Assembly: GCA_021234155.1 (NCBI GenBank)
Contig: JAJEKV010000270.1
Location: 310,001-374,000 of the forward strand
Length of the DNA stretch: 64,000 nucleotides
Reading direction: 5' to 3'
Source of the DNA: Isoetes taiwanensis
Lineage: Eukaryota; Streptophyta; Lycopodiopsida; Isoetales; Isoetaceae
In this document: piece by piece, positions 22,770 to 33,671 of the stretch
Numbering within the stretch: position 1 is the first letter of the stretch
Layout: the number at the start of each line of letters is the position of its first letter
Made by a program: the position numbers and the translations under genes
The notes under the pieces: model-generated
Database searches by the model: none
Told to the model about the DNA's origin: nothing
What the model saw: only the letters and a program-made list of their open reading frames with translations

Positions 22770-23590
22770 ATTCCTGCGTGGAGAAGGGAACAATAAATTC
22801 GACAGCAGTCAGCCTCCTTTCAGTCAGACTTCAAATGACCACATTATGAAGAATGACATTGCCTCCTCTATGGAATCATTTCTCATGAAAAAAGGGCATA
22901 TGAGACACCTGAAAGAAAGTGAAGATTTGTGGGCTAGCATTTTTTGCAGAGAGGTTGTGCAGCTCCATTGCCTTTGGATGTTTTTGTCAATCAACAACTT
23001 CCTTCTTAATGAGGCACAGCTGACTAGGTACAGATCCATGTACTATAATCACAAATTATTGGCAGATCTCTATGGTTCTCTTCTTTTACTTCTGGAAGGA
23101 AGAGACATGTTCCGACTATTCTACCATAATAATTGGGCACCCAATCATTATCTCTTTGGATCTACAGATGGATTCAATGCATACTTCAATTCCGTCTTCT
23201 CATCTCAGACTTGATATATCCTTGCTGTTGGCCCATCCTCCAGGAAACACGCTTTTGCTCTTATTTAATTTAGTGCTGGCTTACCTTTTTGGTGGATTCA
23301 ATTTTGGCAGGTTATCAGTTTTTCTCTCAAGGTTCACAAATTCTACACTGCATTGTGGAAGTTACAAAAATTTTCTATTCTCCAAGATCGAGAATATTAC
23401 TATCGGGTCTTCTTAACTGTAGCTGCTCATCACTTTGACTCATACTTTTGACTGGATACAAACTCTTTCAAGTGTCCTCTTGTTATTGCTATTAGCTGAT
23501 TCTGATACACATCTTGGTATGCTTATTTATAAAGGCATGCTATTATATTGTATCTATGAGATTTTATAATTAATGACAAAACCAACTCTT
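22770..23590 (+). other. LINE 3' UTR with an open stretch
   Basis: After ORF2 stops, another frame stays open to 23214 (about 150 codons past the stop; it contains WAPNHYLFGSTDG). It may be a frameshifted continuation of ORF2 or chance. A poly-A tract starts at about 23597. Confidence 0.5.
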
Positions 23591-23712
23591 ACTTTCAAAA
23601 AAAAAAAAAAAAAAATGGCAAAAAATCCGCTAAGTCCACAAAAACACCGTGTAATTTTTTTTGGGCGTGGCTATAACATGTCAAACACACGGATATACCA
23701 CGGATATGCCCG

Positions 23713-23746
23713 TGGGTATAACATGTCAGCGTCCGATATTTACTGC
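23713..23746 (-). repeat. Right arm of the inverted-repeat element split by the LINE
   Basis: Reads TGGGTATAACATGTCAGC onward, matching the reverse complement of 15681-15714. An additional related word CTATAACATGTCA lies at about 23670. Confidence 0.7.
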
Positions 23747-23759
23747 GCTCCGTGAGGGT

Positions 23760-24130
23760 CGTGAAAATTTAGGGTGCCATGGAAAAGACATGCTAAAATT
23801 TAGTGTTTTAGTGTGCTGACATAATTCTAACCGTTGGATCTAGGGTGTGTTGGATCTCAGCCGTTGGATCTAGGGCTGGATCCAAATCCAGGAATTACAG
23901 CAAAACATTATAATATAAGATAATGATATATGCTCTTTAGTTTTAGACTCTATGCTTGATGCTGTATTTTTTAAGTTCCATATTTATGTAATGCCTAATG
24001 GAATTTATTTGGGTTCGATTCCCAAAAGGCAAACAAGAAATTCAATCAGGATTTTTGAATATCTGGAATCAGGATGAGATATTCTTAAGTTTAACGCACA
24101 TGTCTTTTTTACAAAAACAACACGTGGTTG
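23760..24130. other. No gene seen
   Basis: AT-rich DNA. A tRNA T-arm-like word TTTGGGTTCGATTCCCAAA occurs at about 24008 without a supporting A box or acceptor stem. Confidence 0.4.
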
Positions 24131-24558
24131 CACTACAACTAGTAAAAATAACATGTAGATAATTGAAGGAAAACTATGCCAGGAAAACTTACATACAAAA
24201 ACCATGTGTTGTTTTTGGGTGAAGATCACACTGGCAAACCATGCGATATGCATTGTTTTTGGGTGATGATCACTTAAAACCATGTGTTATTTTTGTTTTT
24301 GAGTAAAAATCACACATAAAATTTAGGCGTTTTTGTCAAAAAACCATGGTAAAATATACACATAAAAATTACACGTTGTTTTTGTTAAAAAAAAAATGCA
24401 TGAAAACTATGTGTCATTTTTGTGTGAAAACCCACACACAAAAATTACGCATTGTTTCTAGCATTTTCGGAACAATATTATGTATGGTCTTTAGGTGTTG
24501 TTTTTCTGCAAAAAGATGGCAAAAAACTACACGTAGAGCCAATTTTGGGGTTATAGTG
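24131..24558. mobile_element. CACTA-like miniature element
   Basis: The left end is CACTACAAC and the right end, reverse complemented, is CACTATAAC. The interior is made of about six degenerate copies of an AAAACCATGTGTTGTTTTTG..ATCACAC unit of 35-45 bases, like the subterminal repeats of CACTA elements. The right end interrupts ORF2 of the second LINE. The expected 3-base target duplication is imperfect (TTG versus TTT), and similar repeat words occur just left of 24131, so the left boundary is uncertain. There is no coding capacity. Confidence 0.5.
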
Positions 24559-24628
24559 TTTGGGAAATTGCCCTTCTTCTCTTCAGGGGGCCTTTTATTC
24601 CTCTGAGATTCCAACTGAGAATCTTCAT
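24559..24628 (-). pseudogene. Start of ORF2 endonuclease, second LINE
   Basis: MKILSWNLRGIKGPLKRRRA is readable from an ATG at 24628 and matches the other LINE's ORF2 start. It ends after about 22 codons at the CACTA-like terminus. The gap to the ORF1 stop (24667) is 38 bases. Confidence 0.85.
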
Positions 24629-24666
24629 GATGAGAAAGAGGATAGAGGAAGCAATAAAGTAGGGGC

Positions 24667-27478
24667 TTAAAGATGCTTTCTAGATCTCAACCTAGTGTTT
24701 GCTGCAGGAGTGCTAAAAGATTTGGCCACTCCATGAGTAGTCTTTTTCTTTGCCTTCTTGCCTTTAGGTTTGGCAGTATCAGAAGCATTATGATGACATG
24801 TAAGAAAGGCATCATCATCCCAAGAAATGTCATCATTAAGGGTGTTATTTTTGAGAGCATTCTCTTTATCAGATTCGGTGTCATCGAAAATTGTGTCTAC
24901 AGAATTATTATCATAGTGATAGCATCTCCAAAACTTAGATTTACAACAGTCTTTGTCAGCAGAGTTTGTTAAAGCAATAGAATTGGAGTTTTTAGAAGTA
25001 GCTATCAAGATGTCCCTTTTATTATTATTAGTAGTAGAATCAAACTCAGAGTTTATAATGGAAAGATCTTGCCTGGGAATAACTTGGTCAAGCTGTGGAG
25101 CATCTGCAAGTCCAGCCTGTTGTGGAACATTTCCTGTTGTCAATTGCACATTATTCTAAGTATCCACTGCTAAAACTGTTGATTCCTGAGCATCTTCATG
25201 TAGCAAGCTTTTTTCCCAGCAGGTTGATATATCTCTGGCACTACAATCATCTATGACCTTTATTACATCTGACACTTGTCACGAGGGGTTTTACGCTGCT
25301 GGCACTTCAACCAATTCCTGAAGTTGTAGAGCTATCTCAGGGGAAATGGTGGCACTTTTTGGAGGGGGAAAAAGGGATGAGATAAATCTAAGAGGTCTAC
25401 ATGTAGCAGGGGTGGTTCATGGTCAATTCCAGATGGGGAAGATGTAAATATGATAAGATTAGAGGGGAGAGTGGGATGAGAGTTGGCTTGAGGGTTGGCA
25501 AGTGAGGATCTGCTGAAATGAGAGGGAGGCTCGATTTCCAAAACGTCACCAGAATCTTCAGAGATCTGTAGCATAGGAGTTCAAGACCTTCAGATCATTA
25601 AGATCCTTGAGTTCTTTGACATTGTCTACTGCAGGGTCTTCAGGAATATTTTCTTCAATAGTAGCAGGATCATTATCAGGAGATCCAATTTCCTTTGAGT
25701 GATCATTTGAGAGATCCATGCTCAAGTCTAGAGGAATCTGAGCTTGTGTAGATGTAGCTTGCATATTTTTATGTTTCAGGAGACCATTACCTTTTTCTTT
25801 AATTAATGAAACCACATTCAATTCTTCTAAATCTGGCCTTGTCATCAATGTAACTGATGCTGTGCAAGTCGAGTCAATTTTGATTTCAGTCTGAAAAGCC
25901 TGTGTACCTTTGGTTGGTAAGGATTGGACACTGGTAACTTTCTTAGAATCCTTTAAAATGCAAGATAGAGTTCTGTGCAGATCAACCTTTGCAGGCAATA
26001 AAGGGGCTTTGCCTTTAATTTTAACATAATAACATTTGTGCTCAATATTTGCTTTGTTGATTTTTAAAGCAATTTGAGAGGAATCTGCAGCTGATTTTAT
26101 AGTCTGATCATTTGGCATATTTTCCTTTCCCATGCTGACATTTTCTTTGATGTAGATTCCTTTGTTTAAGACCTTGATTCCCATTTGTTTGTCAGGGAGT
26201 GATGAGCTGTAAGAGATCTGAGATTTGTATGAATTTTGAGAGACTTGTAGAACCTTTTTTTTTTGCCTCTTTCTGCTTTTGAATTCTTCTTGTATTGCCA
26301 TTGACTCTTTTCCAATCATTGTGAGGTTTGGGAGTATGATGAACTTCCATGTCTTTAACCAGATCAATTTGAGTAGTGGTTAAATTATCCCTGTAGGATG
26401 TAGCTGCAGCTCCTTGATTTAAGGGCACAGAGAATGTAGGTATTCTATCTGAATTTTTAAAAGAAGTTGACTCCCTGTTGTCAGCTTGATAAAAACAACC
26501 ACTGCCAATGTTATGCCTCGAGTTGCAATTTTGGCAAAAGTTTGGAAGACCTACCCATCTAAGTAGCAGGATAGACTTTTTTCCAAAGTAATCAAGAAAG
26601 AGAAGTTCAGTGGGGATGGCTTTTGTGATATCGAGCTGGACAAAGCATTTGGGAGGTTTGTAAGGGGAATATTCAGTAGTCAAATAAGTGCCAAATGTGT
26701 TGAAAATAGAGGAGAAGCAATCTTCATTCCAGTAGATAGGGCTGAGTTCACTCATTGTGACAGAGGCTACATGGAATTTAAATTGAACTCATTCAGAGGC
26801 AACTTGGCATTCCATTTGATGAAAGAGAGTTGAAAAGTATCACAGGTTTGAGGAGGAAATTTGAGGTCCTTGGACAGCCACATTCAACTAGAATATAGGG
26901 ATAATTCAGCCAATAGATTGAGTTGATAACAATGCCTTTATGAAGTCTTAAAAGGTGGTCCTAGAGTTTCTCAATTTTCATTCCAATGGAGTCTACTTTG
27001 ACTATAACAACAATTTTTTACAGAGACTCAATTTTAGAGGCAACCATAGGGGAGTTCAGTTAAATACCTCTGAAAAGCTGAATATTAGTAGGGGCCCGAG
27101 ATTGCTGAAACTTAAAGTCGGAAGCCAATTGTTCATCCGAAATAATTGGGAGCCTTGGCCTTGGAAACAAAGGAATTGGCACTCCATTGGCATCCAGAGT
27201 TGGCAAAGTTTGGGATCCTCTTTGGTCCAGAGAAAGAGTGTCCCAATTTGGAGCAAAGTGGCTGTAGTGGTGCATTTCTGTTACCTTAGGATCCGGGTTA
27301 GAGAAATCCCCAAATTTGATAAATTTTGAAGGATCAAGGTGGAATGCACTTAACTGAGCTAGAAGATCGCCTCTGGTAGCAGCGGGAAGGAGCATGAAGT
27401 TGTAAAGAAGCGGAGGGAAATTGAGTTTAGGGCTGACGAGTCAATCAAAGGTTTATTTTTTTGGGGGAATTTCGCCAT
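24667..27478 (-). pseudogene. LINE ORF1, second LINE, frameshifted
   Basis: The start codon at 27478 (MAKFPQKNKPLI) is aligned with the other LINE's ORF1. A frame change follows near 27380. The RRM-like segment is split around 26755-27060. The open piece from 26755 has LSPIYWNEDCF, FVQLDITKAIP and the knuckle CQNCNSRHNIGSGC near 26500-26540. Further pieces at 25558-26367, 25332-25574 and 24667-25149 form the polar C-terminal linker, which ends ANTRLRSRKHL with a basic tail like the other LINE's. RNA binding is inferred from the family. Confidence 0.8.
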
Positions 27479-27675
27479 TAATGCACAAAAAAGGCTATCA
27501 GGACAGAGAAAGGCTAAAACAGGAGAGAAGATTGTGGAAGTAGAGGAGGCCCAGAGAAACAAGACGAAAGAAAAATCTATATAAGAACTAAGAAGGGTAT
27601 GAAAACCATAAATTTGCCAAAATACCTCGAAAGCATTCATTAGATTGTATCAGTCTGAGACACAATTTGAGATCA

Positions 27676-28005
27676 TCATTCTGAATAAATTTTAACCGAG
27701 ATCTTTTGTTCAGTCCAGTTGCAGAACACCTGAAATTGAGCAGTAGGAGTGATGTTTCTTTTTCCTGTTAATTCCAAGGTCCAATCCTCAATGATCTCGT
27801 TTGCAAATTCTTCAGAATCCGGAACAAAGGAGTATTCAGGTTGAAACAAGTGATCGGGGAAGAACTGCTTGCAGATAAATTGATACCAAAGTTCAGAGTA
27901 GGAGCCTTGCAAGAAGCCACAAGAAATTCTTTGATCCTGCTTCAAAATTGTGAAGAATTTTATGTCCATAGATAGATCAAAGCAAGGGGAATGCAATAGA
28001 GACAA
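27676..28005 (-). CDS. LINE upstream reading frame ('ORF0-like'), second LINE
   Basis: An uninterrupted frame of up to 109 codons; the internal Met at 27972 (MDIKFFTIL) aligns with the start used in the other LINE. It shares RISCGFLQGS, LW, QFFPDHLF, EYSFVP, EF, LTG and ISVKIYS with the frame at 15993-16316. It lies about 200 bases upstream of ORF1, as there. See the first finding for why this may be a real protein. Confidence 0.65.
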   Translation of the reverse strand: MSLLHSPCFDLSMDIKFFTILKQDQRISCGFLQGSYSELWYQFICKQFFPDHLFQPEYSFVPDSEEFANEIIEDWTLELTGKRNITPTAQFQVFCNWTEQKISVKIYSE

Positions 28006-28140
28006 AGGAGGGGATCAATCAAGCAGAGAATTGAGAAACGGGGCCAAAGTTTTTCCAAGAAATTTCAAATTCGAATAGGACAAAATTTTCAAGAAAATAG
28101 GCGCTCAACGTTTTCCCCGTCGTCCTAATTTGCACTCTCT

Positions 28141-28404
28141 GTGTTGGTGTATCATACCAACGTGTGACAACAGTTTCTAAGGCCTTGGCAACTAGCTGGG
28201 TTTCTAAGAAAAGGTTTAATTATACTACCTATATGTAGACAAGAAGACACTTAGCAAGATAAGAGCGACAACTAAGCTATGATGGATGCAGATGCTGTCT
28301 CTATCTAGCTTAAGGATCTTGGTTCTAAGTCTAAGGCTTGGCCATTAATATTATCTAACATAATTAAGGCTTAAATCTAATTAAGAATTATAATTTAAGC
28401 ACAA
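28141..28404. other. No gene seen
   Basis: AT-rich spacer between the second LINE's 5' end and a SINE-like unit. Contains a small inverted repeat, TTGGTGTATCATACCAA, at about 28144. Confidence 0.4.
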
Positions 28405-28490
28405 ACGATGCCCGCCCTCAGTGGTTGGCACGGGGGGGACGAGGTATGGGTGGGAGGTTCAATTCCAGCTACTGTGGGAATTTTTTTAAG
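28405..28490 (+). repeat. tRNA-derived SINE-like unit
   Basis: An A-box-like CAGTGGTTGGCACG near 28419 and a B box AGGTTCAATTCC at 28455-28466 are spaced as in a tRNA gene, followed by a T run. No acceptor stem is seen. It probably is the head of a SINE. Confidence 0.55.
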
Positions 28491-28619
28491 ATGAGGTTCA
28501 AATAGATTGAAAAGCTAGAATGGGGTACTACAAGACCCTAGAATGCATGGCAGGGGACTAGCATGTGCACTAAGAACTGTTTCAAAGCAATTTTGTAAAA
28601 TTTTTGGTCGAATTGACAT

Positions 28620-28890
28620 GAAATCGGATGGGTCAAGGCCAATGAGGCCTGCGTTCTCAACGCATAAGCCTTTAAGCGGACCCTTCCGATTGCCTTGATT
28701 TCTGCCAAAACTTAATAATTTTAAGCTTATAAGATCCTAAAATGCCTATTTGGATGGATTCTAATATTTCAAGCAAAATGGACATCTAGAAGTGTCAAAT
28801 TGGGCTAATCGGATGGGTTCGCGCGAATAGGGCCTGCGTTATGAACGCAGAGGCGTTTTGCGCGGACCCTTTTGGTTTCGTCGAAGTTGC
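28620..28890 (+). repeat. Two-unit structured repeat (180-base period)
   Basis: Units at about 28623-28700 and 28803-28880 share ATCGGATGGGT, GGCCTGCGTT, AACGCA and GCGGACCCTT. In each, TGCGTT and AACGCA flank a 2-3 base loop, so a small hairpin is conserved although the surrounding bases have diverged. There is no coding frame. Confidence 0.65.
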
Positions 28891-29200
28891 CATTTTTAGA
28901 TGATTCTTTGCTGAAATTGACTTCTAAACTGGGTTCCTAGACAAATTCTAAGCAATTTACTAACTTTTAATACGAAATTTGGATCAATTTAGCCCTAAAT
29001 CAAGTGACTCAGGTGGGTTCACCGATTTCGAGCCAATTTTTTATTTCTATGTCAGAATTTTATGCTACTTAGCCAATTAAGGGCATTTTAAGTTAAATGC
29101 AAGGGATTCTACTACAATTAATTTATACAAGAACATTTTTATATCCTACAAGCAATTAATTTACAGTAAATTTACTTATAATGAGTAAAAACGATGTACA
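28891..29200. other. No gene seen
   Basis: AT-rich non-coding DNA. Confidence 0.4.
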
Positions 29201-31050
29201 GGAAAAACTAATATTTATATATAATTTACTAAACTGGAGCTCTTCATGGCTTCTTCTTGCGAATCCTCCTCGCCAGGTGGAGGTCTTTGGGCATTATTGT
29301 CACCCGCTTGGCATGTATCTGTGAGAGGATCAGGAGCAAAAGTTGTACTAGCTCCGCCTCTGCTGCCTCCTGCAGGGCTCGGACCATCAAGGGTGCAGAT
29401 CTTGGCCTCCTTGGCTTTGGTCGCTTCCTGGCGAGATCCCGCCGTCGTTGATGTGGTTCGGTAGTCGTCGCCCATCTTGAACTCCTGGATAGACCTTTGA
29501 TGTAGGCACTCGAAAAGAGAGTTTCTGGATCATCAACTGGTAGTACGCTGTTGGCAATGCCGAATATGCTGAGCAGCTCTACTGTGCTGGGGATTTGGCC
29601 CATGGCAGACCTTCTTTGGAGAATCAAATCAAGGTGGTGGTGGCTTGCTTTTCGACCCTGGTCGGCTATCTTGTCTGATCCATTGGCGAAGATAAATCTT
29701 GCATGCTACCTTCTTCTTCTCGTACTCCATATCTTGCTTGAGCTTTAAGTAGCTTCTCGCTGATGTTTCCCTCCTTGGATTGCATTGGATATGGTTGCGG
29801 CGTGAGGCTCGATACGTTCTTGGCCTCCCTCCTCCTCTTCTTCTTTAGCCTCTTGCTCCCTCCTCTTGTTGGTGTGGTCTTTCCTCCTGGGGCTCATCCT
29901 CCTCGGTTAGATCGATTGTGGTTTGTCACAACCAAGCTCCCCCCCTACGCCCTAGCGCCTCTTTGTTCGCTTCTCCCTTGCACTGCGTCTCTTCCTTCCT
30001 TTTCTTCCTGATTGATTGCTCGCTCCCCTTCTTTGTTGTTCCTTTGCTTGGGTTGCTCGTGATGTGCGAGGTTGCTCCCTCTTGCTTCTTTGCTGACCTA
30101 CTCTTCACGGTGTTGGGGTTGCCCCCTTACTTGCCAAGGTTGCTCTTGCTACTTGCTCCCTCACCTCCGAGCGGGCGCCCACGATCTCACTTTCCCAGGG
30201 CCTTGTGATCATTAAGCACAAGTGATAAGCCGTTGTTCCTCCAAGAGTGAAAGGATTCGTCTGAAGAGCTTGAGTGGCGAAGTTCGTCGTCTGGCCTAGG
30301 TCGCAGGGCCTCAAGAACTTGCTTGTCGCCGCCCACCGTGAGTGCTTCAAACGTTCCGATGCAAGCTGGAGCTTCCAACCTTCCTAGCTACTTGTTTGGT
30401 CCTCCCAACAACTTAGCTTCCTTGATGGTGGCCTCTTTGAGCGATCTTGCCTCTATCAATGGTCGACTATGTCTATTCGCGGCTCCTTTGGGTCGATCTC
30501 GCAGGCTGTTCGTTCGGTAAACACTCTTATGGCAGCTTCGGAGATTAGCTTATAATTCGCCTTACAAGGTTAAAGGAGATGTTCAAGCTACCATTTGGGA
30601 ACTTCTAAGAAGTAGAGGTGCTTCCATAGATTTAGTAGCTACTTTTCTTAAGAGTAATTTTATTATAACTATGTGTTATTAATTAAGGTACTTTCCCTAA
30701 TCACTTAACTATAATTTTTCAAAATTTCCTAATTTCTTTTTTGGCCAAGTAGTGGTCATTTCACGCCATTTTCTTTCAAGCTTTCTTTTGAGCGATTTCT
30801 CGTTCAATTTTTGCTTGGAAGGTGCGGTTCATGAACAACTTGAGCTCAAATTACTAGAAGATTTCTTTGACTGTATTATTTCTACCACTTAGACTATACT
30901 TAATCTAATTATGACCCTACTAATGGGAAAAAAATTTCTTCCACATTTCGCGGTTCAAGACTGGAATTCTCATTCCATTCATTAGCTAGGCCAGTTAGTC
31001 TACCTATTCAGGGATATGGTCAGGGCTAGCTCTTGGTCAACCAAGAACAT
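29201..31050 (-). other. Probable internal region of a minus-strand LTR retrotransposon
   Basis: It lies just inside a primer-binding site (31051-31063), so it should be the 5' internal part of the element. On the minus strand there are polar, charged frames (29215-29475, 29244-29627, 30187-30378), but no gag zinc knuckle, protease or reverse transcriptase is recognisable. 29700-30330 is strongly strand-biased (pyrimidine-rich on plus). The opposite LTR is not present to the left in this window. It may be a non-autonomous element or a truncated one. Confidence 0.4.
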
Positions 31051-31063
31051 TGCTCTGATACCA
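31051..31063 (-). promoter_or_regulatory. Primer-binding site (initiator tRNA-Met type)
   Basis: On the minus strand this reads TGGTATCAGAGCA, the standard plant retrotransposon site complementary to the 3' end of initiator tRNA-Met. It is one base from the LTR end. Confidence 0.85.
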
Positions 31064-31064
31064 T

Positions 31065-32586
31065 TGTGACGCTCCCTAATAAGTATACGGCTCCCAGCCG
31101 TACACTCCGTAGGAAATTCCCCATCCGGTCTATCCCGCACTCTGGGACCACCGTAGTGTGGGAAGGGGATACAAAGGTGTCTTGCACGCCCTTCCCCTAT
31201 GGGCTCCTATCACAGCGGAAGCATAAACATCGTCAGAACTAGCAATAACAATACATCATGCTACCTCGAAGGGTAGCTCATCCACATATCCATAGCTGCA
31301 AGGAACATAATCATATGCCATAAAACACGAGTCCTCCTACCCGTGGCTCTGACTCATAAGTAGGTAGACTGACTGGATAGGCCTCAAGATAGAATGGAAT
31401 GGAATAGAATAGTTTTTAGCGTCCACGAAGACCGAGTCATACCGAGTCATAACAATGGCGAGGGCTGGCATAAGACAATGGCTAGGGTTGACCACTCCAT
31501 CGGCCCCTCCTGTGCATACTTTGCAGATGGGCTAGATTAAGCTTTGGCGTGACTCTAGCCTTCAGTGCAATCCCATGGCATCACCCATCGGGACTACTCG
31601 AGTTGCATCTCCCGGCCCGTCCGAGGGTAGGAAGGGTTGCATCTCCCTTCGAGGGTCCCTAGAGTTTCCCACGGCTAGAGAATGCGTGGCGACACCACGA
31701 TTCGTACCGACTTAACCCCAAAACAAGAGCCAAACCGACACTTGCAGCTCTTGAGGAGGCGAGGCGACACCATTGCCAGGGAGGAGGTGTGGGACCCATG
31801 CTCGGCCCACCGAAGTGACCGACCATGGTCTAGCCCACTATGGGATCCCTCGTAGCCCGCCCGGCAGGGGATCCTCCCCTAAATAATTGCCTCTAGCCCC
31901 GTTGTGTAGTGCTGAGTCACATCATAGCCTCCATAGGCGGTGGGTTCCTATGTGCACAAAGCCATCTAATAGGAACTAAAGGGATCTAGACTAGGAGCAT
32001 ACTACATAATGGCTACTAGGTCTCTACCCCCTTCCCAATACAAGAGGAGCAAACATGATCAACCAACATCACATAGCATCACAACATGATAATCATCTAA
32101 CTACGGTTAGGGTTCCTTGATTAGGGTTCAAGATGTTGAATCACGGGTTCTAGGATGGTTCTACTCTAGATACGAAATACTAACCCATCACGGAGTGCTA
32201 ACTTCCGGATGGACTACTAAAACACTACTCCACATACACGCTCGAAGCCTCCCTCCCAATCTGGCGTCTCCATGATCTTCAAGGTGTTCGGTAGCTCCCA
32301 CTCCCTGATAAGCTCACGTTCGGGGCCGCCACGTATGCTATGCCCGCAAGAGGCGATTCTCGAAGCGAGTTTGGCCAAGAAGGTTCCTCAGTTGTTGGAG
32401 CCGAAAAGAGGCCTAGGGTTAGGGTTTAGGCCTTTGTAGGTTAGGGTTCACATGTTATGCCACATGGCTCCAATAGGGTAAGTCCGTGTAGCGGGTGCCC
32501 AATAGGTTAAGGCCACGTGGAAAATGGTCTTAACCTAAGGTTGGCTTAGTTATATGAATAACTTAGTCATGCCCCCTAGTGTCACA
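31065..32586 (-). mobile_element. Complete 1.52-kb LTR, copy B
   Basis: It begins TGTGACGCTCCC and ends CTAGTGTCACA, giving the TG..CA termini and a short inverted TGTGAC/GTCACA expected of an LTR. The adjoining primer-binding site shows this is the 5' LTR of a minus-strand element. 31402-32586 matches 1-1239 of copy A. No coding sequence inside. Confidence 0.82.
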
Positions 32587-33671
32587 ATCTATGGTATACA
32601 AGGCTATGAAGATAGGTCACGGACCTGGAAATATATGTATTTATGGCATATATTTCCCTGGAACGTCACATTTGGCCATAGTTTGAAGGTTTTGTTATTT
32701 TTCAAGTCAGATTGGGTTCTGTGGACCAGTTTTGGTATGCATATCTAACTGTACACAGAAACCTTCCACGAATTCTTGAGAGCACATGCTTGGCTCTTTT
32801 TTTCTGATTCCCTACGGGGGCAATCCCTTGTTTGTGTGGGTTTTTGGCATATTCTTGATATATGCCAGTATATCCTTAGAATATGTGGAAAACAGCTACA
32901 AACTTACTACTGGCAGTAAATTGGCGGTCACCTATGTTGCTGGGAGCCGCTGTTCGAACCGTCTAACCGGGTGTGTGGTTCCTTATCTTTCTCATTGCCG
33001 CACCTCTCTTTCCACTCAACAATTGTTTTGTTAGGTTTGTAAAGAAGAGGGCAAAGCGCAAGATTTCTTGCAAATCCCCATCCGGCAGTACTTGTTTGAG
33101 CTCCATTTATGATAAGCACATCTCCAGTGGGAAGAATCCATAGCTTCCATTTTCCAGTTAGGGTTTGAATCCGTGATCTTGATTCTGCCGCAGTTTTGTG
33201 ACGCGGGAAGAAAATTTCTTGTTGAAGCTTCCCGGTACAACGTAGGTGCCGCTCCTCTGCAGATTAGTATTTCTACTTCTTGAAAATTTGATTCTGGATA
33301 GTTTCTGGCTTCCAACCCTGACATGGTCGGAAATGTTTTCACTACTCTGTTGTTCTTGTAATCTAACAGAATAGATTTCGTGTTTGCAAAGATGAAAAGA
33401 TTTCCATCTGAGGATAGATGCAAGAAAGGATACAGATTATTCAGCCATTCATCAAAACCCTTTTGATCCGTCCTTTCTTAAAGGAGAAGAAGCAGTAAAC
33501 AGACTACTTTGGCTTGCAAAGGAGCAAAAATCCTTATCCCATTCAATCTCCAAGCTCTCCGGTGAAGAAGTACTCAGCTTATAATAACTATTAGAACTCC
33601 GTGTAGAACTAGTTACATTCTTCTTGTTTGATTTCAAAACCTCACCCCTGTCAGTTTTGCTTACCTCCGTG
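32587..33671. other. Non-coding stretch; possible first exon of SETD6-like gene
   Basis: Mostly featureless. An ATG at 33390 opens MKRFPSEDRCKK, and LLWLAKEQKSLS near 33500 looks like coding sequence, so a 5' exon may lie at about 33390-33580. Frameshifts prevent a firm model. Confidence 0.4.

Larger units (their letters stand above)
15734..23612 (+). mobile_element. L1-clade LINE, nearly full length (7.9 kb)
   Basis: A 14-base target-site duplication AAATGGCAAAAAAT occurs at 15720-15733 and 23613-23626, and a poly-A tail precedes the right copy. In order the element has a 5' UTR of about 260 bases, a small upstream frame (15993-16316), ORF1 (16507-18907), ORF2 (18936-22769) and a 3' UTR of about 840 bases. 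L1-type elements copy themselves by target-primed reverse transcription. Few lesions interrupt ORF2, so the insertion is fairly young or the breaks are sequence errors. It landed inside a small inverted-repeat element. Confidence 0.93.
24559..28140 (-). mobile_element. Second L1-clade LINE, 5' part only (minus strand)
   Basis: Reading the minus strand from about 28140: 5' UTR, an ORF0-like frame, ORF1 with zinc knuckle, and the first codons of ORF2. It is a relative, not a copy, of the LINE at 15734-23612: protein motifs are shared but bases differ widely. It stops abruptly at 24559, about 70 bases into ORF2, where the CACTA-like element begins. The rest of ORF2 is not found on its far side, so the element lacks its 3' end, the reverse of the usual 5' truncation. 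Confidence 0.85.

Noticed and set aside
24008-24026. T-arm-like TTTGGGTTCGATTCCCAAA as a tRNA gene
   Set aside because: No A box at the right distance and no acceptor stem; probably chance or a SINE scrap.
29763-30520. Plus-strand hydrophobic frames as membrane proteins
   Set aside because: They arise from a pyrimidine-rich strand bias (L, S, P codons), and no start context or family likeness supports them.
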